A stretch of 64,000 nt of DNA from Citricoccus sp. CH26A (GCF_000224415.1 NZ_AFXQ01000005.1:1-64000), one strand, 5' to 3'. Shown: positions 42,700-54,963, counted from the stretch's first letter. Notes: generated by a model from the letters alone, not told the origin. Made by a program: numbers and translations.

Positions 42700-42959
42700 G
42701 ACGGACCTCCCTCACACGTCCTGGTCCGATCCCGGTCTCGTTCCGGACCACCCCGCCCCACCCCGGTGCCGGTACCGGCCCCATCGTCTCCCTCGCGCCC
42801 ATCGTCCCACTCTCCCGACCTCACGCGCAGGACCCCGTCCGCGAGGTCTTGCCCGCAGGGCTCACCTGCCGCACACTTCCCGCCGGTCACTTCTGGCCAA
42901 GACCCCCCGCCCCCTGTCTACGGTGGTCGGAGCCCTTACCTACGGCGAAAGGCAACACC

Positions 42960-45182
<2,223 letters not shown>

Positions 45183-45267
45183 GCCGGGGGAACCGGCCGC
45201 CGGGTGGGTGGCGCTGATTGTCAGGCGATACCCAGCCGGCACCCGGCCGGTTCCCACGACCGTCGCC

Positions 45268-45366
45268 TACGGTGGGAAGCACCTCATCAAGGTGCGAGTG
45301 ATGACAGAGGGCCCCGGGCCCGGCGATGCGTTCCCCTCACGCAGCCGGACTACCCGGGGCCCTGCC
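45268..45366 (+). ncRNA. structured repeat element, copy 1 (candidate small RNA)
   Basis: Copy 1 of a three-copy family. TACGGT (45268-45273) resembles a -10 box; the conserved core starts 9 bases later at 45283. Hairpin 1: TCATCA (45284-45289) pairs with TGATGA (45299-45304). Hairpin 2: AGGGCCCCGGG (45308-45318) with CCCGGGGCCCT (45353-45363), enclosing CCGGC/GCCGG and TGCGT/ACGCA with loop TCCCCTC (45332-45338). It lies between katE and the MBL gene in the same direction, and could be a small RNA, a katE terminator or a mobile repeat. Confidence 0.6.
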
Positions 45367-45465
45367 CTTGCCGGTGCTTGGCGGCCGCTCCTCCCCCGCC
45401 CCCTCCTTCCCCCTACGGTGGGGAACAGTGACCGCAGGACACCCCCGGAGGACACAGGAGGAACC

Positions 45466-46209
45466 ATGTTGACCCAGGACATCGCCCCCGGCGTACACCT
45501 GATCGACCACGCGCACGTCAACTGCTACCTGGTCGAGGACGACGACGGCGTGACCCTGGTCGACGCCGGACTGCCCGGGGTCTGGACCGAACTGGGCCGG
45601 GCGATCCGCGCGATCGGCCGCCGCCCGGAGGAGGTCAGGGCGCTCGTGCTCACCCATGCGCACTTCGACCACGTGGGAGTGGCCCGGCGCCTCGTGCACC
45701 GCCTGGGCGTACCGGTGTACGCGCACCGCGCCGAGCGCACGCTGGCCGCGCACCCCTACCGGTACGCCCACGAGAACCCCCGCGCCGCCTACCCGCTGAA
45801 GCACCCCCGGGCCGTGCCGATCCTCACGGCCATGCTGGCCGGCGGCGCCCTGGCCGTGAAGGGCACACGGGTCACGGACGACCTCGAGGCCGGGGACATC
45901 GTGCCGGTGCCCGGCAGGCCCCGGGTCGTCGAGAGCCCGGGCCACACCCACGGCCACTGTGCCCTGCACCTGCCGGACCGCGACGTGCTGCTGAGCGGGG
46001 ACGCCCTTGTGACCCTGGACCCCTACACCGGGGAGACCGGCCCGCGGATCGTGGCGGGTGCGGCCACCGCGGACAGCGCCCTGGCGCTGCGCTCACTCGA
46101 CGCGCTGGCGGCCACCGGCGCCACGCTCGTCCTGCCCGGTCACGGTGAACCCTGGCGCGGCGGCGTGGCCTCCGCTGTGGAGGAGGCCCGGCGGCACGGT
46201 GCCGCCTGA
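45466..46209 (+). CDS. metallo-beta-lactamase-fold hydrolase
   Basis: A 247-residue MBL-fold enzyme. The metal motif is His64-Ala-His66-Phe-Asp68-His69 (LTHAHFDHVG), with further ligands in ESPGHTHGH, LSGDALV and LPGHGEPW. These match glyoxalase II-like and general MBL hydrolases; substrate unknown. The AGGAGGAACC site before ATG 45466 is strong. The frame is open upstream to 45208, but that segment is only a reading of the repeat element. TACGGT at 45414-45419 is a likely -10 box, so it probably has its own promoter. Confidence 0.88.
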   Translation: MLTQDIAPGVHLIDHAHVNCYLVEDDDGVTLVDAGLPGVWTELGRAIRAIGRRPEEVRALVLTHAHFDHVGVARRLVHRLGVPVYAHRAERTLAAHPYRYAHENPRAAYPLKHPRAVPILTAMLAGGALAVKGTRVTDDLEAGDIVPVPGRPRVVESPGHTHGHCALHLPDRDVLLSGDALVTLDPYTGETGPRIVAGAATADSALALRSLDALAATGATLVLPGHGEPWRGGVASAVEEARRHGAA

Positions 46210-46326
46210 GCCGTCCCGCGGTCGGTCACCCGGCCGTGTCCGCCCGACCCATCCGATCCGCCCGATCCCGGACGGGGTCCGGCCACCCCCTCGTGACGGG
46301 GTCCGGACCATGACTACGCTGGACGC

Positions 46327-47844
46327 ATGAGCCGCACCACCCCCGCCCTCGCCCTGCAGGCTCGATTCGCCACCGACCTGCCCGAACTGGCGATCCCGTG
46401 GCGTGCCGAGGACACCCCGGAGCCCCGGTTGCTGGTCCTCAACGAGCCGCTGGCCGCGGAGCTCGGGCTGGACGCGGAGTGGCTGCGCACCCCCGAGGGG
46501 CTGCGGTTCCTCACCGGCACCGGCATGGGTCCCGACGCCGGCACTGCCGCGAGTGCGGGGGGCACCTCCCCCGTCGCACTCGGCACGCCCGTCGCCCAGG
46601 CCTACGCCGGACACCAGTTCGGGGTGTACGTCCCGCGCCTCGGAGACGGTCGCGCCCTGCTGCTCGGTGAACTGGGCGCCGGGAACGGCGATCACGGACA
46701 CCTGCGGGACCTGCACCTCAAGGGATCGGGGCCCACGCCCTTCGCCCGCGGCGGGGACGGCCGGGCCGCCGTCGGACCCATGCTGCGCGAGTACGTCGTC
46801 AGCGAGGCGATGCACGCCCTGGGCATCCCGAGCACCCGCTCCCTGGCGGTGGTCGGCACCGGACGGAGCGTGCTGCGCGAGGACGGGCCGCTGCCGGGGG
46901 CGCTGCTCGCCCGGGTGGCGGCCAGCCACCTGCGGGTGGGCAGCTTCCAGTACGCCCGCAGTCTCGAGGACCCCACCGTGCTGCGCCGCCTGACCGGGCA
47001 CGCGATCGCCCGGCACCACCCGGAGGCCGCGGACGCGGACAACCCACCCCTGGCCCTGTTCCGGGAGGTGGTCTCGGCCCAGGCCTCGCTCGTGGCGCAG
47101 TGGTTGCTGGTGGGTTTCGTCCACGGGGTGATGAACACGGACAACATGACCATCTCGGGCGAGACCATCGACTACGGGCCGTGCGCCTTCATGGACAGCT
47201 TCGACCGCGCGGCCGTCTACAGCTCCATCGACACGGCCGGACGCTACGCCTACGGGAACCAGCCCGCGATCGCCCAGTGGAACCTGGCCCGTTTCGCCGA
47301 GGCCCTGCTGCCGGAACTCCACGAGGACCCGAACGTGGCGGTCGAGCTCGTCACGGCCGTCCTGGAGGAGTTCTCCGGCCGGTTCAGCGACGCCTTCGCG
47401 GCCGGGATGCGCCGCAAGCTCGGGCTGGACGCGGACGTCGACGCCCAGGTGTCCGGCCCGCTGGCCGACAAACTGCTCGCCCTGCTGCAGCAGGACCACG
47501 TCGACCTCACCGGGTTCTTCCGCCGGCTGGGCCAGGCCGCGCGCGGCGACGCCGGGCCGGCCCAGGCGGTGTTCACGGACCGGCCCGCCTTCGACGCCTG
47601 GCTCCAGCGGTGGCGGGCCCTGGCGCCGGACCCGGACCTGATGGACCGGTCCAATCCCGTCTACATCCCGCGCAACCACCTCGTGGAGGAGGCGCTCGCC
47701 GCGGCGCAGGCGGACGACGTCGGGCCCCTGGAGGGCCTGCTGGCGGCCGTGACGCGGCCGTTCGAGGAGCGGCCCGGGCTCGAGCGCTACGCCGAGGGCC
47801 CGCCCGAGGACTTCGGTCGCTACCGCACCTTCTGCGGCACCTGA
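46327..47844 (+). CDS. selO: SelO (YdiU) protein adenylyltransferase
   Basis: A 505-residue pseudokinase-fold enzyme of the SelO/YdiU family. Blocks include [78 protein letters not shown] (written in part: [14 protein letters not shown]) and the N/D metal residues within it. SelO flips ATP in its active site and attaches AMP to Ser/Thr/Tyr of redox proteins, under oxidative stress. TACGCT ends exactly 6 bases before the ATG with no ribosome site, suggesting a leaderless message. The nearby catalase fits an oxidative-stress theme. Confidence 0.93.
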   Translation: MSRTTPALALQARFATDLPELAIPWRAEDTPEPRLLVLNEPLAAELGLDAEWLRTPEGLRFLTGTGMGPDAGTAASAGGTSPVALGTPVAQAYAGHQFGVYVPRLGDGRALLLGELGAGNGDHGHLRDLHLKGSGPTPFARGGDGRAAVGPMLREYVVSEAMHALGIPSTRSLAVVGTGRSVLREDGPLPGALLARVAASHLRVGSFQYARSLEDPTVLRRLTGHAIARHHPEAADADNPPLALFREVVSAQASLVAQWLLVGFVHGVMNTDNMTISGETIDYGPCAFMDSFDRAAVYSSIDTAGRYAYGNQPAIAQWNLARFAEALLPELHEDPNVAVELVTAVLEEFSGRFSDAFAAGMRRKLGLDADVDAQVSGPLADKLLALLQQDHVDLTGFFRRLGQAARGDAGPAQAVFTDRPAFDAWLQRWRALAPDPDLMDRSNPVYIPRNHLVEEALAAAQADDVGPLEGLLAAVTRPFEERPGLERYAEGPPEDFGRYRTFCGT

Positions 47845-47863
47845 GGCCCCGGTCGACCGACGG

Positions 47864-48397
47864 TCACGGAGTGCGGTCCACCGGGACCACCCGAACCTCG
47901 GCGAGCCGGCCGTCCTGTACGAGCGCGGTCATCATGGTGCACCGGGGCTGACGCCGGCGGTCCGTGGGCGAACCGGGGTTGAGCAGCCGAAGCCCCGGGT
48001 TCGCCGTGTCCGCCCCGGCCACGGTGTCCCAGGGGATGTGACTGTGGCCGAAGACCAGGACGTCCACGTCGCCGAAGGCCAGCGCCATCCGGCGCTCGCG
48101 CCCGCGGGCCGCGCCGGTCTCGTGCGTCATCGCGAACCGGACGCCGCCGATCTCCACGCGCGCCACCTCCGGGAGACGCTCGCGCAGTCCGGGCCCGTCG
48201 TTGTTGCCCCACACGCCCACCAACCGGCGGGCCCGGGACTCCAGCTCGTCCAGCACCTCCGGGACCTGCCAGTCCCCGGCGTGGAAGACGACGTCGGCCT
48301 CGTCGACCGCCTGCCACACCTGGGCCGGCAGGGCGCGCGCCCGGTTGGGGACGTGGGTGTCGGCCAGGAGCAGGAGGCGGACCGGGGCGGTGGACAT
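47864..48397 (-). CDS. YfcE/MJ0936-type metallophosphoesterase
   Basis: A 177-residue calcineurin-like phosphoesterase of the small YfcE group. Metal ligands: [10 protein letters not shown] (Asp12, His14), FHAGDW, GNNDGP, MTHE and VFGHSHIP. It probably hydrolyses a phosphodiester; the native substrate is not known for the family. It converges on SelO with a 19-base gap. TAACCT ends exactly 6 bases before the ATG, with no ribosome site, so this message too is likely leaderless. Confidence 0.9.
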   Translation of the reverse strand: MSTAPVRLLLLADTHVPNRARALPAQVWQAVDEADVVFHAGDWQVPEVLDELESRARRLVGVWGNNDGPGLRERLPEVARVEIGGVRFAMTHETGAARGRERRMALAFGDVDVLVFGHSHIPWDTVAGADTANPGLRLLNPGSPTDRRRQPRCTMMTALVQDGRLAEVRVVPVDRTP

Positions 48398-48528
48398 GGG
48401 GCAAGGTTAGCGCCGGCCGCAGGGGTGTCCGGTGGCAGACGGCGCTCAGCACTGCAAGGATGAGTCCTGACTGCGCGCAGCACTGCCGGGCGTGGTCACG
48501 TGACCCTCGTGACATGGAAGGAGACCGG

Positions 48529-50775
48529 GTGCCCATTCCCGAGACCGATTCCCAGGGTGACGGGGGCGTCCCCGCGGACATCCCCGTGCCCACCGCCGAC
48601 GTGGACACCCCCGCGGACGTCAACTATGACGAGGTCTTCTACCCGGCCCGGCCCCGTGCCGCCCGTCCGAGGGCGCGCCGCAACCAGCAGTTCGGGGCGG
48701 CCAAGCCTCCCTTCGAACCGGTGGGGACGAACCCGGCCTACGTCCAGTGGCTGCGCGGGCAGTCCATGCTGGGGGACGCCAAGACGCTGGGCCGCCAGCT
48801 GTCCGGCCAGGCCAGCATGTGGCAGCACGCCTACGCCCGCCCCGATCCGCGGCGCGCCGTGGAGGCCGCCAGCGTGTGGGTGACCTCGTATCCGCTGGCC
48901 GTCATCACGGAACCCGGGCAGTCCTTCCTGGGCGCCCTGGGCAAGCCCGCCCTGTGGGACGCCTTCGCGCAGATCGGCATCACCGCGATCCACACCGGTC
49001 CCCTGAAACGGGCCGGGGGGCTGGACGGATGGAATTACACCCCCAGCGTGGACGGCCATTTCGACCGCATCAGCATGGCCATCGATCCCCTGTTCGGCAC
49101 CGAGGACGAGTTCCGCGCGATGTGCGCCGTGGCCAGGGACCGTGGCGGGACGGTCATCGATGACATCGTGCCCGGTCACACCGGCAAGGGCGCGGATTTC
49201 CGGCTGGCCGAGATGAACTACCGGGACTATCCCGGCCTGTTCCACATGATCGACATCCCGGAGTCGGACTGGCACCTGCTGCCCGAGGTCCCCGCCGGGA
49301 AGGACTCGGCCAATCTCGACCGGGAGTCCGAGCGCGCCCTGCAGGACGCGGGGTACATCATCGGGGAGCTGCAGCGGGTGATCTTCTACGAGCCCGGGGT
49401 CAAGGAGACCAACTGGAGTGCGACCCGGCCCGTGCTGGACACCGAGGGCACACTGCACCGCTGGGTCTACCTGCACTACTTCAAGGACGGGCAGCCGTCC
49501 CTGAACTGGCTCGACCCGACGTTCTCGGGCATGCGCATGGTGATGGGTGACGCGCTGCACTCCCTGCTGGACCTGGGCGCCGGTGCGCTGCGCCTGGACG
49601 CCAACGGTTTCCTGGGCGTGGAGAAGGGGGCGGACCAGGGGGCCGGCTGGTCCGAGGGCCATCCCCTGTCCGAGGCGGCGAACCAGCTCCTGGGGTCCAT
49701 GGTGCGCAAGGTCGGCGGCTTCACCTTCCAGGAGTTGAACCTGTCCATCGACGACATCAAGACGACGTCCATGACCGGCCCGGACCTGTCCTACGACTTC
49801 GTCACGCGGCCGGCCTACCACCATGCCCTCGTCACGCAGGACACGGAGTTCCTGAGGCTGACCCTGCGCGAGGCCCTGGCCATCGGCGTCGACGCCGCCA
49901 GCCTGGTTCACGCCCTGCAGAACCACGACGAGCTCACCTACGAGCTCATCCACTTCGCCGTGCGGCACCGGGACCGGGAGTTCGAGCTCGGCGGGCGGAC
50001 CCTCACCGGCGGGGAGCTCGCGGAGCACATCCAGTCGACCCTGCGCGAGCGGATCACCGGGCCGGCGGCTCCCTACAACCTGACCTTCACGACCAACGGG
50101 ATCGCGTGCACGACGGCCAGCGTGGTCACCGCGGCCCTGGGGATCACCGACCTGGACCAGATCAGCGACGACCAGCTCGAGCAGGTCCGCCGCGGACACC
50201 TGCTGCTGGCGATGTACAACTCCCTGCAGCCCGGGGTCTTCGCCCTGTCCGGGTGGGACCTGCGGGGTGTGCTCCCGGTGCCCCGGGAGCAGGTCGCCGA
50301 GCTGATCGCCCAGGGAGACACCCGGTGGATCAACCGCGGTGCTCACAACCTGATGGGCATGGCCCCCGAATCCCGGTCCTCCGGCTCCGGCCTCCCCCGC
50401 GCCCGGAGCCTGTACGCGCCGATCCCGGACCAGTTGACCGACGAGGACTCCTTCGCCCGCCGGCTCGCACGCATCCTCGAGGTCCGGAAGGAGCACGGCA
50501 TCGCCGCCGGGGAGCTCCTCGACGTCGCGACCGCGTCCCACCCCGCGCTGCTGGCCCTGGTGCAGCGCACCGCGACCGGGCAGTTGGCGGTCACCGTGCT
50601 GAATTTCTCCACGGACATCGTCACGGCCACGGTCCGGTCGGACCACCTCGCCCAGGACAGCGTGGTGATCGATGCCTTCACCGAGGAGGTCTGCGGGACC
50701 GTCGGCGGGGACCAGGACTTCGAGATCACACTTCCGGCGCACGAGGGGACGCTCCTGATCCTCGAGACGCCGTGA
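48529..50775 (+). CDS. GH13 enzyme, trehalose-synthase-like maltosyl/glucosyl transferase
   Basis: A 748-residue alpha-amylase-superfamily protein. The catalytic triad is readable: nucleophile Asp357 (LRLDANGF), acid/base Glu402 (FQELNLS) and transition-state Asp467 ([10 protein letters not shown]). A C-terminal beta-sandwich ([17 protein letters not shown]) follows the barrel. The overall look is of the maltose alpha-D-glucosyltransferase (trehalose synthase) or a related branch; sucrose-acting activity cannot be excluded. GTG 48529 is chosen because GAAGGAG ends 5 bases before it; ATG 48514 lies too close to that site. The ~70 N-terminal residues are Pro/Asp-rich and unlike known members. 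It is not clustered with other trehalose genes. Confidence 0.8.
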   Translation: MPIPETDSQGDGGVPADIPVPTADVDTPADVNYDEVFYPARPRAARPRARRNQQFGAAKPPFEPVGTNPAYVQWLRGQSMLGDAKTLGRQLSGQASMWQHAYARPDPRRAVEAASVWVTSYPLAVITEPGQSFLGALGKPALWDAFAQIGITAIHTGPLKRAGGLDGWNYTPSVDGHFDRISMAIDPLFGTEDEFRAMCAVARDRGGTVIDDIVPGHTGKGADFRLAEMNYRDYPGLFHMIDIPESDWHLLPEVPAGKDSANLDRESERALQDAGYIIGELQRVIFYEPGVKETNWSATRPVLDTEGTLHRWVYLHYFKDGQPSLNWLDPTFSGMRMVMGDALHSLLDLGAGALRLDANGFLGVEKGADQGAGWSEGHPLSEAANQLLGSMVRKVGGFTFQELNLSIDDIKTTSMTGPDLSYDFVTRPAYHHALVTQDTEFLRLTLREALAIGVDAASLVHALQNHDELTYELIHFAVRHRDREFELGGRTLTGGELAEHIQSTLRERITGPAAPYNLTFTTNGIACTTASVVTAALGITDLDQISDDQLEQVRRGHLLLAMYNSLQPGVFALSGWDLRGVLPVPREQVAELIAQGDTRWINRGAHNLMGMAPESRSSGSGLPRARSLYAPIPDQLTDEDSFARRLARILEVRKEHGIAAGELLDVATASHPALLALVQRTATGQLAVTVLNFSTDIVTATVRSDHLAQDSVVIDAFTEEVCGTVGGDQDFEITLPAHEGTLLILETP

Positions 50776-50919
50776 TGCGCGCCTGACGCTGCCGGGTCAT
50801 CTTTCGTCCTCCAGTTGCCCGGATCGGGCCGGCGTCGGGAACAATGGGACGAAACGGGACCGGGACGCGGTCAGCACCGCGCGGCCGACCGGCCCCACCC
50901 CCTTGCTGGAAGGACCCCC

Positions 50920-52230
50920 GTGGCAGAACACCAGTTCGGCTTCCGTACCCGCGCCCTGCACGCCGGCGCCGTCCCCGACGCCGTGCACGGATCCCGCGCC
51001 GTGCCGATCCACCAGACCACTTCCTACGTCTTCGAGTCCGCCCAGGACGCCGCGAACCTGTTCGCGCTGCAGAAGTACGGCAATATCTACTCCCGGATCG
51101 GCAACCCCACGGTCGCCGCGTTCGAGGAGCGGATGGCCTCGCTGGAGGGCGGCATCGGGGCGGTCGCGACGGCGTCCGGCATGGCCGCGGAGTTCGTCAC
51201 CTTCGCTGCCCTCTGTCAGGCGGGGGACCACATCGTGGCCTCCTCCAAGCTCTACGGCGGCACCATCACCCAGCTCGACGTCTCGCTGCGCCGGTTCGGG
51301 ATCGAGACCACGTTCGTGAACTCGATGGAGGCCGAGGACTTCGCCGCGGCCATCCAGCCGAACACCAAGGCCGTCTACACCGAGGTCGTGGCCAACCCCT
51401 CCGGGGACATCGTGGACCTGCCCGGCCTGGCCAGGGTGGCCCACGCCGCCGGCGTCCCGCTCGTGGTGGACTCCACGCTGACCCCGCCGTACCTGATCCG
51501 CCCGTTCGAGCACGGGGCGGACATCATCATCCACTCGGCCACCAAGTTCCTCGGCGGGCACGGCACCACCCTGGGCGGCGTCGTCGTCGAGTCCGGGCTC
51601 TTCCCGTGGGACAACGGCAGGTTCCCGTCCATGACCGAGCCGGTCCCCTCCTACGGGGACGTCTCCTGGTGGGGCAACTTCGGCGAGTACGGCTTCCTGA
51701 CCAAGCTGCGCTCGGAGCAGCTGCGTGACTTCGGCCCTGCCCTCGCGCCGGCCTCGGCCCAGCAGCTGATGATCGGCATCGAGACCCTGGCCCAGCGCAT
51801 GGACGCCCACCTGGCCAACGCCCAGCGGGTGGCCGAGTGGCTCGAGGCCGACGATCGGGTCAGCTGGGTCAACTACGCGGGCCTGCCGTCCCACCCCCAC
51901 TACGAGCGGGGCAGGGAGCTGCTGCCGCTGGGCGTGGGCTCCGTGTTCAGCTTCGGCGTGAAGGGCGGGCGCGACGCCGGGGCCGAGTTCATCTCGAACC
52001 TGCAGCTGGCCAGCCACCTGGCCAACATCGGCGACGCCAAGACCCTCGTGCTGCACCCGGCCTCCACCACGCACCAGCAGCTGACCGCCGAGCAGCTCGT
52101 GGCCGGCGGCATCCCGGAGGACCTGATCCGCATCTCGGTGGGCATCGAGGACGTCGAGGACATCCTCTGGGACCTGGACCAGGCCCTGGAGGCCGCCGTG
52201 AACGCCGCCCTGAAGGAGGCCGCCAAGTGA
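50920..52230 (+). CDS. metY: O-acetylhomoserine sulfhydrylase (MetY)
   Basis: A 436-residue PLP enzyme of the Cys/Met metabolism family. ALHAGAVPDAVHGSRAVPIH and YSRIGNPTVAAFEERMASLE open the cofactor site; Lys209 in HSATKFLGGHGTT holds PLP; NAQRVAEWLE and LIRISVGIEDVEDI close it. The long GDVSWWGNFGEYGFLTK insert is typical of O-acetylhomoserine sulfhydrylase rather than cystathionine enzymes. It makes homocysteine from O-acetylhomoserine and sulfide. GTG start with a GGAAGGA site. The next gene overlaps its stop by 4 bases. Confidence 0.92.
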   Translation: MAEHQFGFRTRALHAGAVPDAVHGSRAVPIHQTTSYVFESAQDAANLFALQKYGNIYSRIGNPTVAAFEERMASLEGGIGAVATASGMAAEFVTFAALCQAGDHIVASSKLYGGTITQLDVSLRRFGIETTFVNSMEAEDFAAAIQPNTKAVYTEVVANPSGDIVDLPGLARVAHAAGVPLVVDSTLTPPYLIRPFEHGADIIIHSATKFLGGHGTTLGGVVVESGLFPWDNGRFPSMTEPVPSYGDVSWWGNFGEYGFLTKLRSEQLRDFGPALAPASAQQLMIGIETLAQRMDAHLANAQRVAEWLEADDRVSWVNYAGLPSHPHYERGRELLPLGVGSVFSFGVKGGRDAGAEFISNLQLASHLANIGDAKTLVLHPASTTHQQLTAEQLVAGGIPEDLIRISVGIEDVEDILWDLDQALEAAVNAALKEAAK

Positions 52231-52742
52231 GCACCGTTCTGCCCGACCGCACCTGGACCGGACCGTCCGCGCCGGAGCGCCTGGCGCTGCTGCGCCAGAC
52301 CGAGTCGATCGCCATCGTCGGCGCCTCGGACAAGCCCGCCCGCGCGTCGTACTTCGTGGCGACCTACCTGCTGTCCTCGACCACCTTCCGGGTCTACTTC
52401 GTCAATCCGATCCTGGCCGAGCAGGGCAAGCAGATCCTCGGCCACCCGGTGTACGCCTCGCTGAAGGACCTGCCGGAGGTCCCGGACCTCGTGGAGGTCT
52501 TCCGCAAGTCCGAGGACACCCCGGGCATCGTGGAGGAGTCCCGCGAGGCCGGTGCGAAGGCCGTCTGGCTGCAGCTGGGCATCTGGAACGAGGAGGCCGC
52601 CCACCTGGCGGAGTCCCACGGGATGGACATCGTGATGGACCGCTGCGTGAAGATCGAGCACGCCCGCTTCCACGGCGGCCTGAACCTCGCCGGCTTCAAC
52701 ACCGGCGTGATCTCCTCCCGGCGCCAGGAACTGGACCGCTGA
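52227..52742 (+). CDS. CoA-binding domain protein (YccU-like)
   Basis: A 171-residue single-domain Rossmann protein of the CoA-binding (YccU) family: SIAIVGASDKPARASYFVATYL, FVNPILAEQGKQILGHPVY, and later VWLQLGIWNEEAA and VMDRCVKIEHARF. The GTG start overlaps the metY stop (GTGA), with GAAGGAGG just upstream, so it is co-translated. Fixed pairing with metY is frequent in actinobacteria and suggests a role in sulfur amino-acid synthesis, perhaps handling an acyl-CoA or acetyl donor. Function is not established. Confidence 0.9.
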   Translation: MSTVLPDRTWTGPSAPERLALLRQTESIAIVGASDKPARASYFVATYLLSSTTFRVYFVNPILAEQGKQILGHPVYASLKDLPEVPDLVEVFRKSEDTPGIVEESREAGAKAVWLQLGIWNEEAAHLAESHGMDIVMDRCVKIEHARFHGGLNLAGFNTGVISSRRQELDR

Positions 52743-52749
52743 TCCCGCC

Positions 52750-52786
52750 GGCGGCGGCCGCGCCCCGTCTCGGGGCGGCCGCCGCC
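52750..52786 (+). terminator. hairpin after metY operon
   Basis: GGCGGCGGCC (52750-52759) and GCCCCG (52762-52767) pair with CGGGGC (52771-52776) and GGCCGCCGCC (52777-52786), loop TCT, two bulged bases. It starts 8 bases past the CoA-binding gene stop. Confidence 0.75.
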
Positions 52787-52808
52787 GATGGGCCCCTCAT
52801 GGGCCCGG

Positions 52809-53264
52809 TCAGAAGGTCAGCAGCGACTTGACCACTCCGGCGGGCCCCCTCATCGGGACGAGACGGGCCACGGCCTTGACGTTGTCCAGTCGCTTGGGCC
52901 GGAGGTTTCGCGCCCTCTGCAGTTCGCCGTGCTGGGCGCCCAGCACGATCACGGCCCCGGCGAAGGCGGGGATGGTCCACTGCAGCAGCCGAAGCTGCTC
53001 CTGGGCCTCCTGCAGCTCCGGGGAGGCGGTGAGCGAGGGTTCGGTGGCGCCCTGAGCACCCTGCTGGGTCACGTAGCGGCCCTTGTTCTCCCAGAGGATC
53101 GGCGCCCAGGTGCCCAGGTGCGCGGCGAAGGCCGCTGTCTACACGGGTGCCCAGCGCTTCCAGCCCAGGCTGAAAGGCCCCTCACCCGAACGGCCCGCGT
53201 TCACCGGGTTCCAGCGCCATGACTGCGGCTGCCAGACACGGGGGCCTTCCCACCGGCCGGTCTC
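52809..53264 (-). pseudogene. decayed gene with in-frame TAG, product unknown
   Basis: Read on the minus strand in one frame, protein-like sequence runs from 53264 (GRWEGPRVWQPQSWRWNPV, then RSGEGPFSLGWKRWAPV) to a single TAG at 53139-53141. It then continues as TAAFAAHLGTWAPILWENKG and on through a helix (LQWTIPAFAGAVIVLG) to a normal stop at 52809. Composition and codon bias are alike on both sides of the TAG. No start codon precedes the first part, which ends at another stop beside the recQ start. A gene of 87 codons from GTG 53072 could still be expressed. I recognise no family; it may be a truncated membrane protein. Confidence 0.6.
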
Positions 53265-53277
53265 CTAGAGTGAGGGG

Positions 53278-54906
53278 ATGACGACGACTCCGACGGACGT
53301 CCACCGGCTCGCCCACGAGGTCTTCGGCTGGGAGGAATTGCGCCCCAGCCAGGCCGAGGCGGTGGAGGCCGCGGTGTCCGGCCGGGACGTGCTCGCCGTG
53401 ATGCCGACCGGTTACGGGAAGTCGGCCGTCTACCAGTTGGCCGCGCTGATGGCGGACGGGCCCTGCGTGGTCGTCTCCCCGCTGATCGCCCTGCAGGCGG
53501 ACCAGCGCGACGGCCTCAATGAGCTGGCCGAGAGGGCCCCGACGCACGCGGTGGCCATCAACTCCTCCGTCCCCGCCCGCGAACAGGAGAGTGCCTGGCA
53601 GGCCCTGGAGGACGGGGCGGCGAAGTTCGTGTTCCTGACGCCCGAACAGCTGGCCAAGGACGCAGTCCTGGAGCGGTTGCGGGCCCTCCGTCCGGCTTTC
53701 CTCGTGGTGGACGAGGCGCACTGCGTCTCCTCCTGGGGCCATGACTTCCGGCCGGACTACCTGCGCCTCGGCGCCTCCCGGGACCGGATGGGCTCACCGG
53801 TCATCATCGCGCTCACCGCCACCGCCTCGACCCCGGTACGGGAGGAGATCGTGGAGGGGCTGGTCCTGTCCGATCCGTTCGTCATCGCTCTGGGCTTCGA
53901 CCGGCCCAACCTGCACCTGGCCGTGCACCGGCACCACGAGGACCACCACAAGCACGAGGCCGTCCTGGAGCAGGTGGCCGGCCTGCCGCGCCCGGGACTG
54001 CTCTACACGGCCACGCGTCGCGCGGCCGAGGACTACGCCGAACGCCTCGCCGAGCGTGGCCTGACGGCCCGGGCCTATCACGCCGGCCAGAAGACCGCGC
54101 TGCGGGATGAGACCCTGGAGCTGTTCCTGGACGGCGGACTGGACGTGGTGGTGGCGACCAGCGCATTCGGCATGGGGATCGACAAGGCGGACGTGCGGTT
54201 CGTGGTGCACGCCGACATCACCGACTCCCTGGACACCTACTACCAGGAGGCCGGCCGCGCCGGACGCGACGGCGAGGACGCCCGGGTGGTGTTGCACTAC
54301 CGCAGCGAGGATCTCGGCCTGCGCAGCTTCTTCAGCTCCCAGCAGGCGGACCAGGAGGTGGTGAGCGCCGTCGTCAGGGAACTGCAGCGAGCGGACGGCC
54401 CGGTGCGGCTGACCCACCTGAAGGAGGCCGTGGAGGTGAGCGCCCGGCGTGTCACCGGCACGGTCAACCTGCTGCAGGCCGCCGGCGCCGTGGCCTCCAC
54501 CCGGGAGGGACTGCTGCTGATGGACAGGGTGGGTCCGAAGACGGCTGCACGGCTGGCCGAGGAGACGGCCGAGCGGCTGGAGCGGATTGACCGCTCACGC
54601 ATCGAGATGATGCGCGGGTACGCCGAGACGGACGGGTGCCGCCGCCAGTACCTACTGGGATACTTCGGCGAGGAACTCGCGGACCCCTGCGGCAACTGCG
54701 ACAACTGCGATGACGGCACCGCCGTGGACCTGACGCACGACGACGACCGGTTCCCCCTGCAGAGCGCGGTGACCCACCGGGAGTGGGGACCGGGGATCGT
54801 GATGAGCGTGGACGAGGACCGCCTCACCGTGCTGTTCGAGGAGCAGGGCTACCGGACCCTGTCCCGGGATGCCGTGGAGGAACAGGACCTGCTCCACCCG
54901 GCATGA
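53278..54906 (+). CDS. recQ: RecQ-family DNA helicase
   Basis: A 542-residue superfamily-2 helicase. RPSQAEAVEAAVSGRD, Walker A MPTGYGKS (Lys48), DEAH box VVDEAHCVSSWGHDFRPDY with Asp145, LTATAS, and the motif VI block YYQEAGRAGRDGEDARV are in order. The zinc domain CRRQYLLGYFGEELADPCGN is followed by CDNCDD. The C-terminal HRDC domain of E. coli RecQ is missing; instead about 50 residues (HREWGPGIVMSVDEDRLTV) form a small SH3-like end. TAGAGT ends 6 bases before ATG, with GAGGGG in between, so it may be leaderless. It unwinds DNA in repair and replication restart. Confidence 0.93.
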   Translation: MTTTPTDVHRLAHEVFGWEELRPSQAEAVEAAVSGRDVLAVMPTGYGKSAVYQLAALMADGPCVVVSPLIALQADQRDGLNELAERAPTHAVAINSSVPAREQESAWQALEDGAAKFVFLTPEQLAKDAVLERLRALRPAFLVVDEAHCVSSWGHDFRPDYLRLGASRDRMGSPVIIALTATASTPVREEIVEGLVLSDPFVIALGFDRPNLHLAVHRHHEDHHKHEAVLEQVAGLPRPGLLYTATRRAAEDYAERLAERGLTARAYHAGQKTALRDETLELFLDGGLDVVVATSAFGMGIDKADVRFVVHADITDSLDTYYQEAGRAGRDGEDARVVLHYRSEDLGLRSFFSSQQADQEVVSAVVRELQRADGPVRLTHLKEAVEVSARRVTGTVNLLQAAGAVASTREGLLLMDRVGPKTAARLAEETAERLERIDRSRIEMMRGYAETDGCRRQYLLGYFGEELADPCGNCDNCDDGTAVDLTHDDDRFPLQSAVTHREWGPGIVMSVDEDRLTVLFEEQGYRTLSRDAVEEQDLLHPA

Positions 54907-54912
54907 GCCCGT

Positions 54913-54947
54913 GCCCCCGGCAGCAGACGCGAACGCGTGCCGGGGGC
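54913..54947. terminator. hairpin between recQ and the small basic protein gene
   Basis: GCCCCCGGCA (54913-54922) pairs with TGCCGGGGGC (54938-54947). It lies between convergent genes, 7 bases past the recQ stop and 17 bases past the end of the small gene. Confidence 0.7.
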
Positions 54948-54963
54948 GCGGGATGCGGCGGGG

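Noticed and set aside
45208-45465. N-terminal extension of the MBL hydrolase
   Set aside because: It translates the repeat element (GPGPGDAFPSRSRTTRGPAL); the same peptide-like string appears at 55.5 kb without any gene attached. A strong ribosome site supports ATG 45466.
50776-50919. Possible SAM riboswitch before metY
   Set aside because: Actinobacterial methionine genes often have one, but no conserved SAM-I, SAM-II or SAM-IV core elements were found in this short leader.
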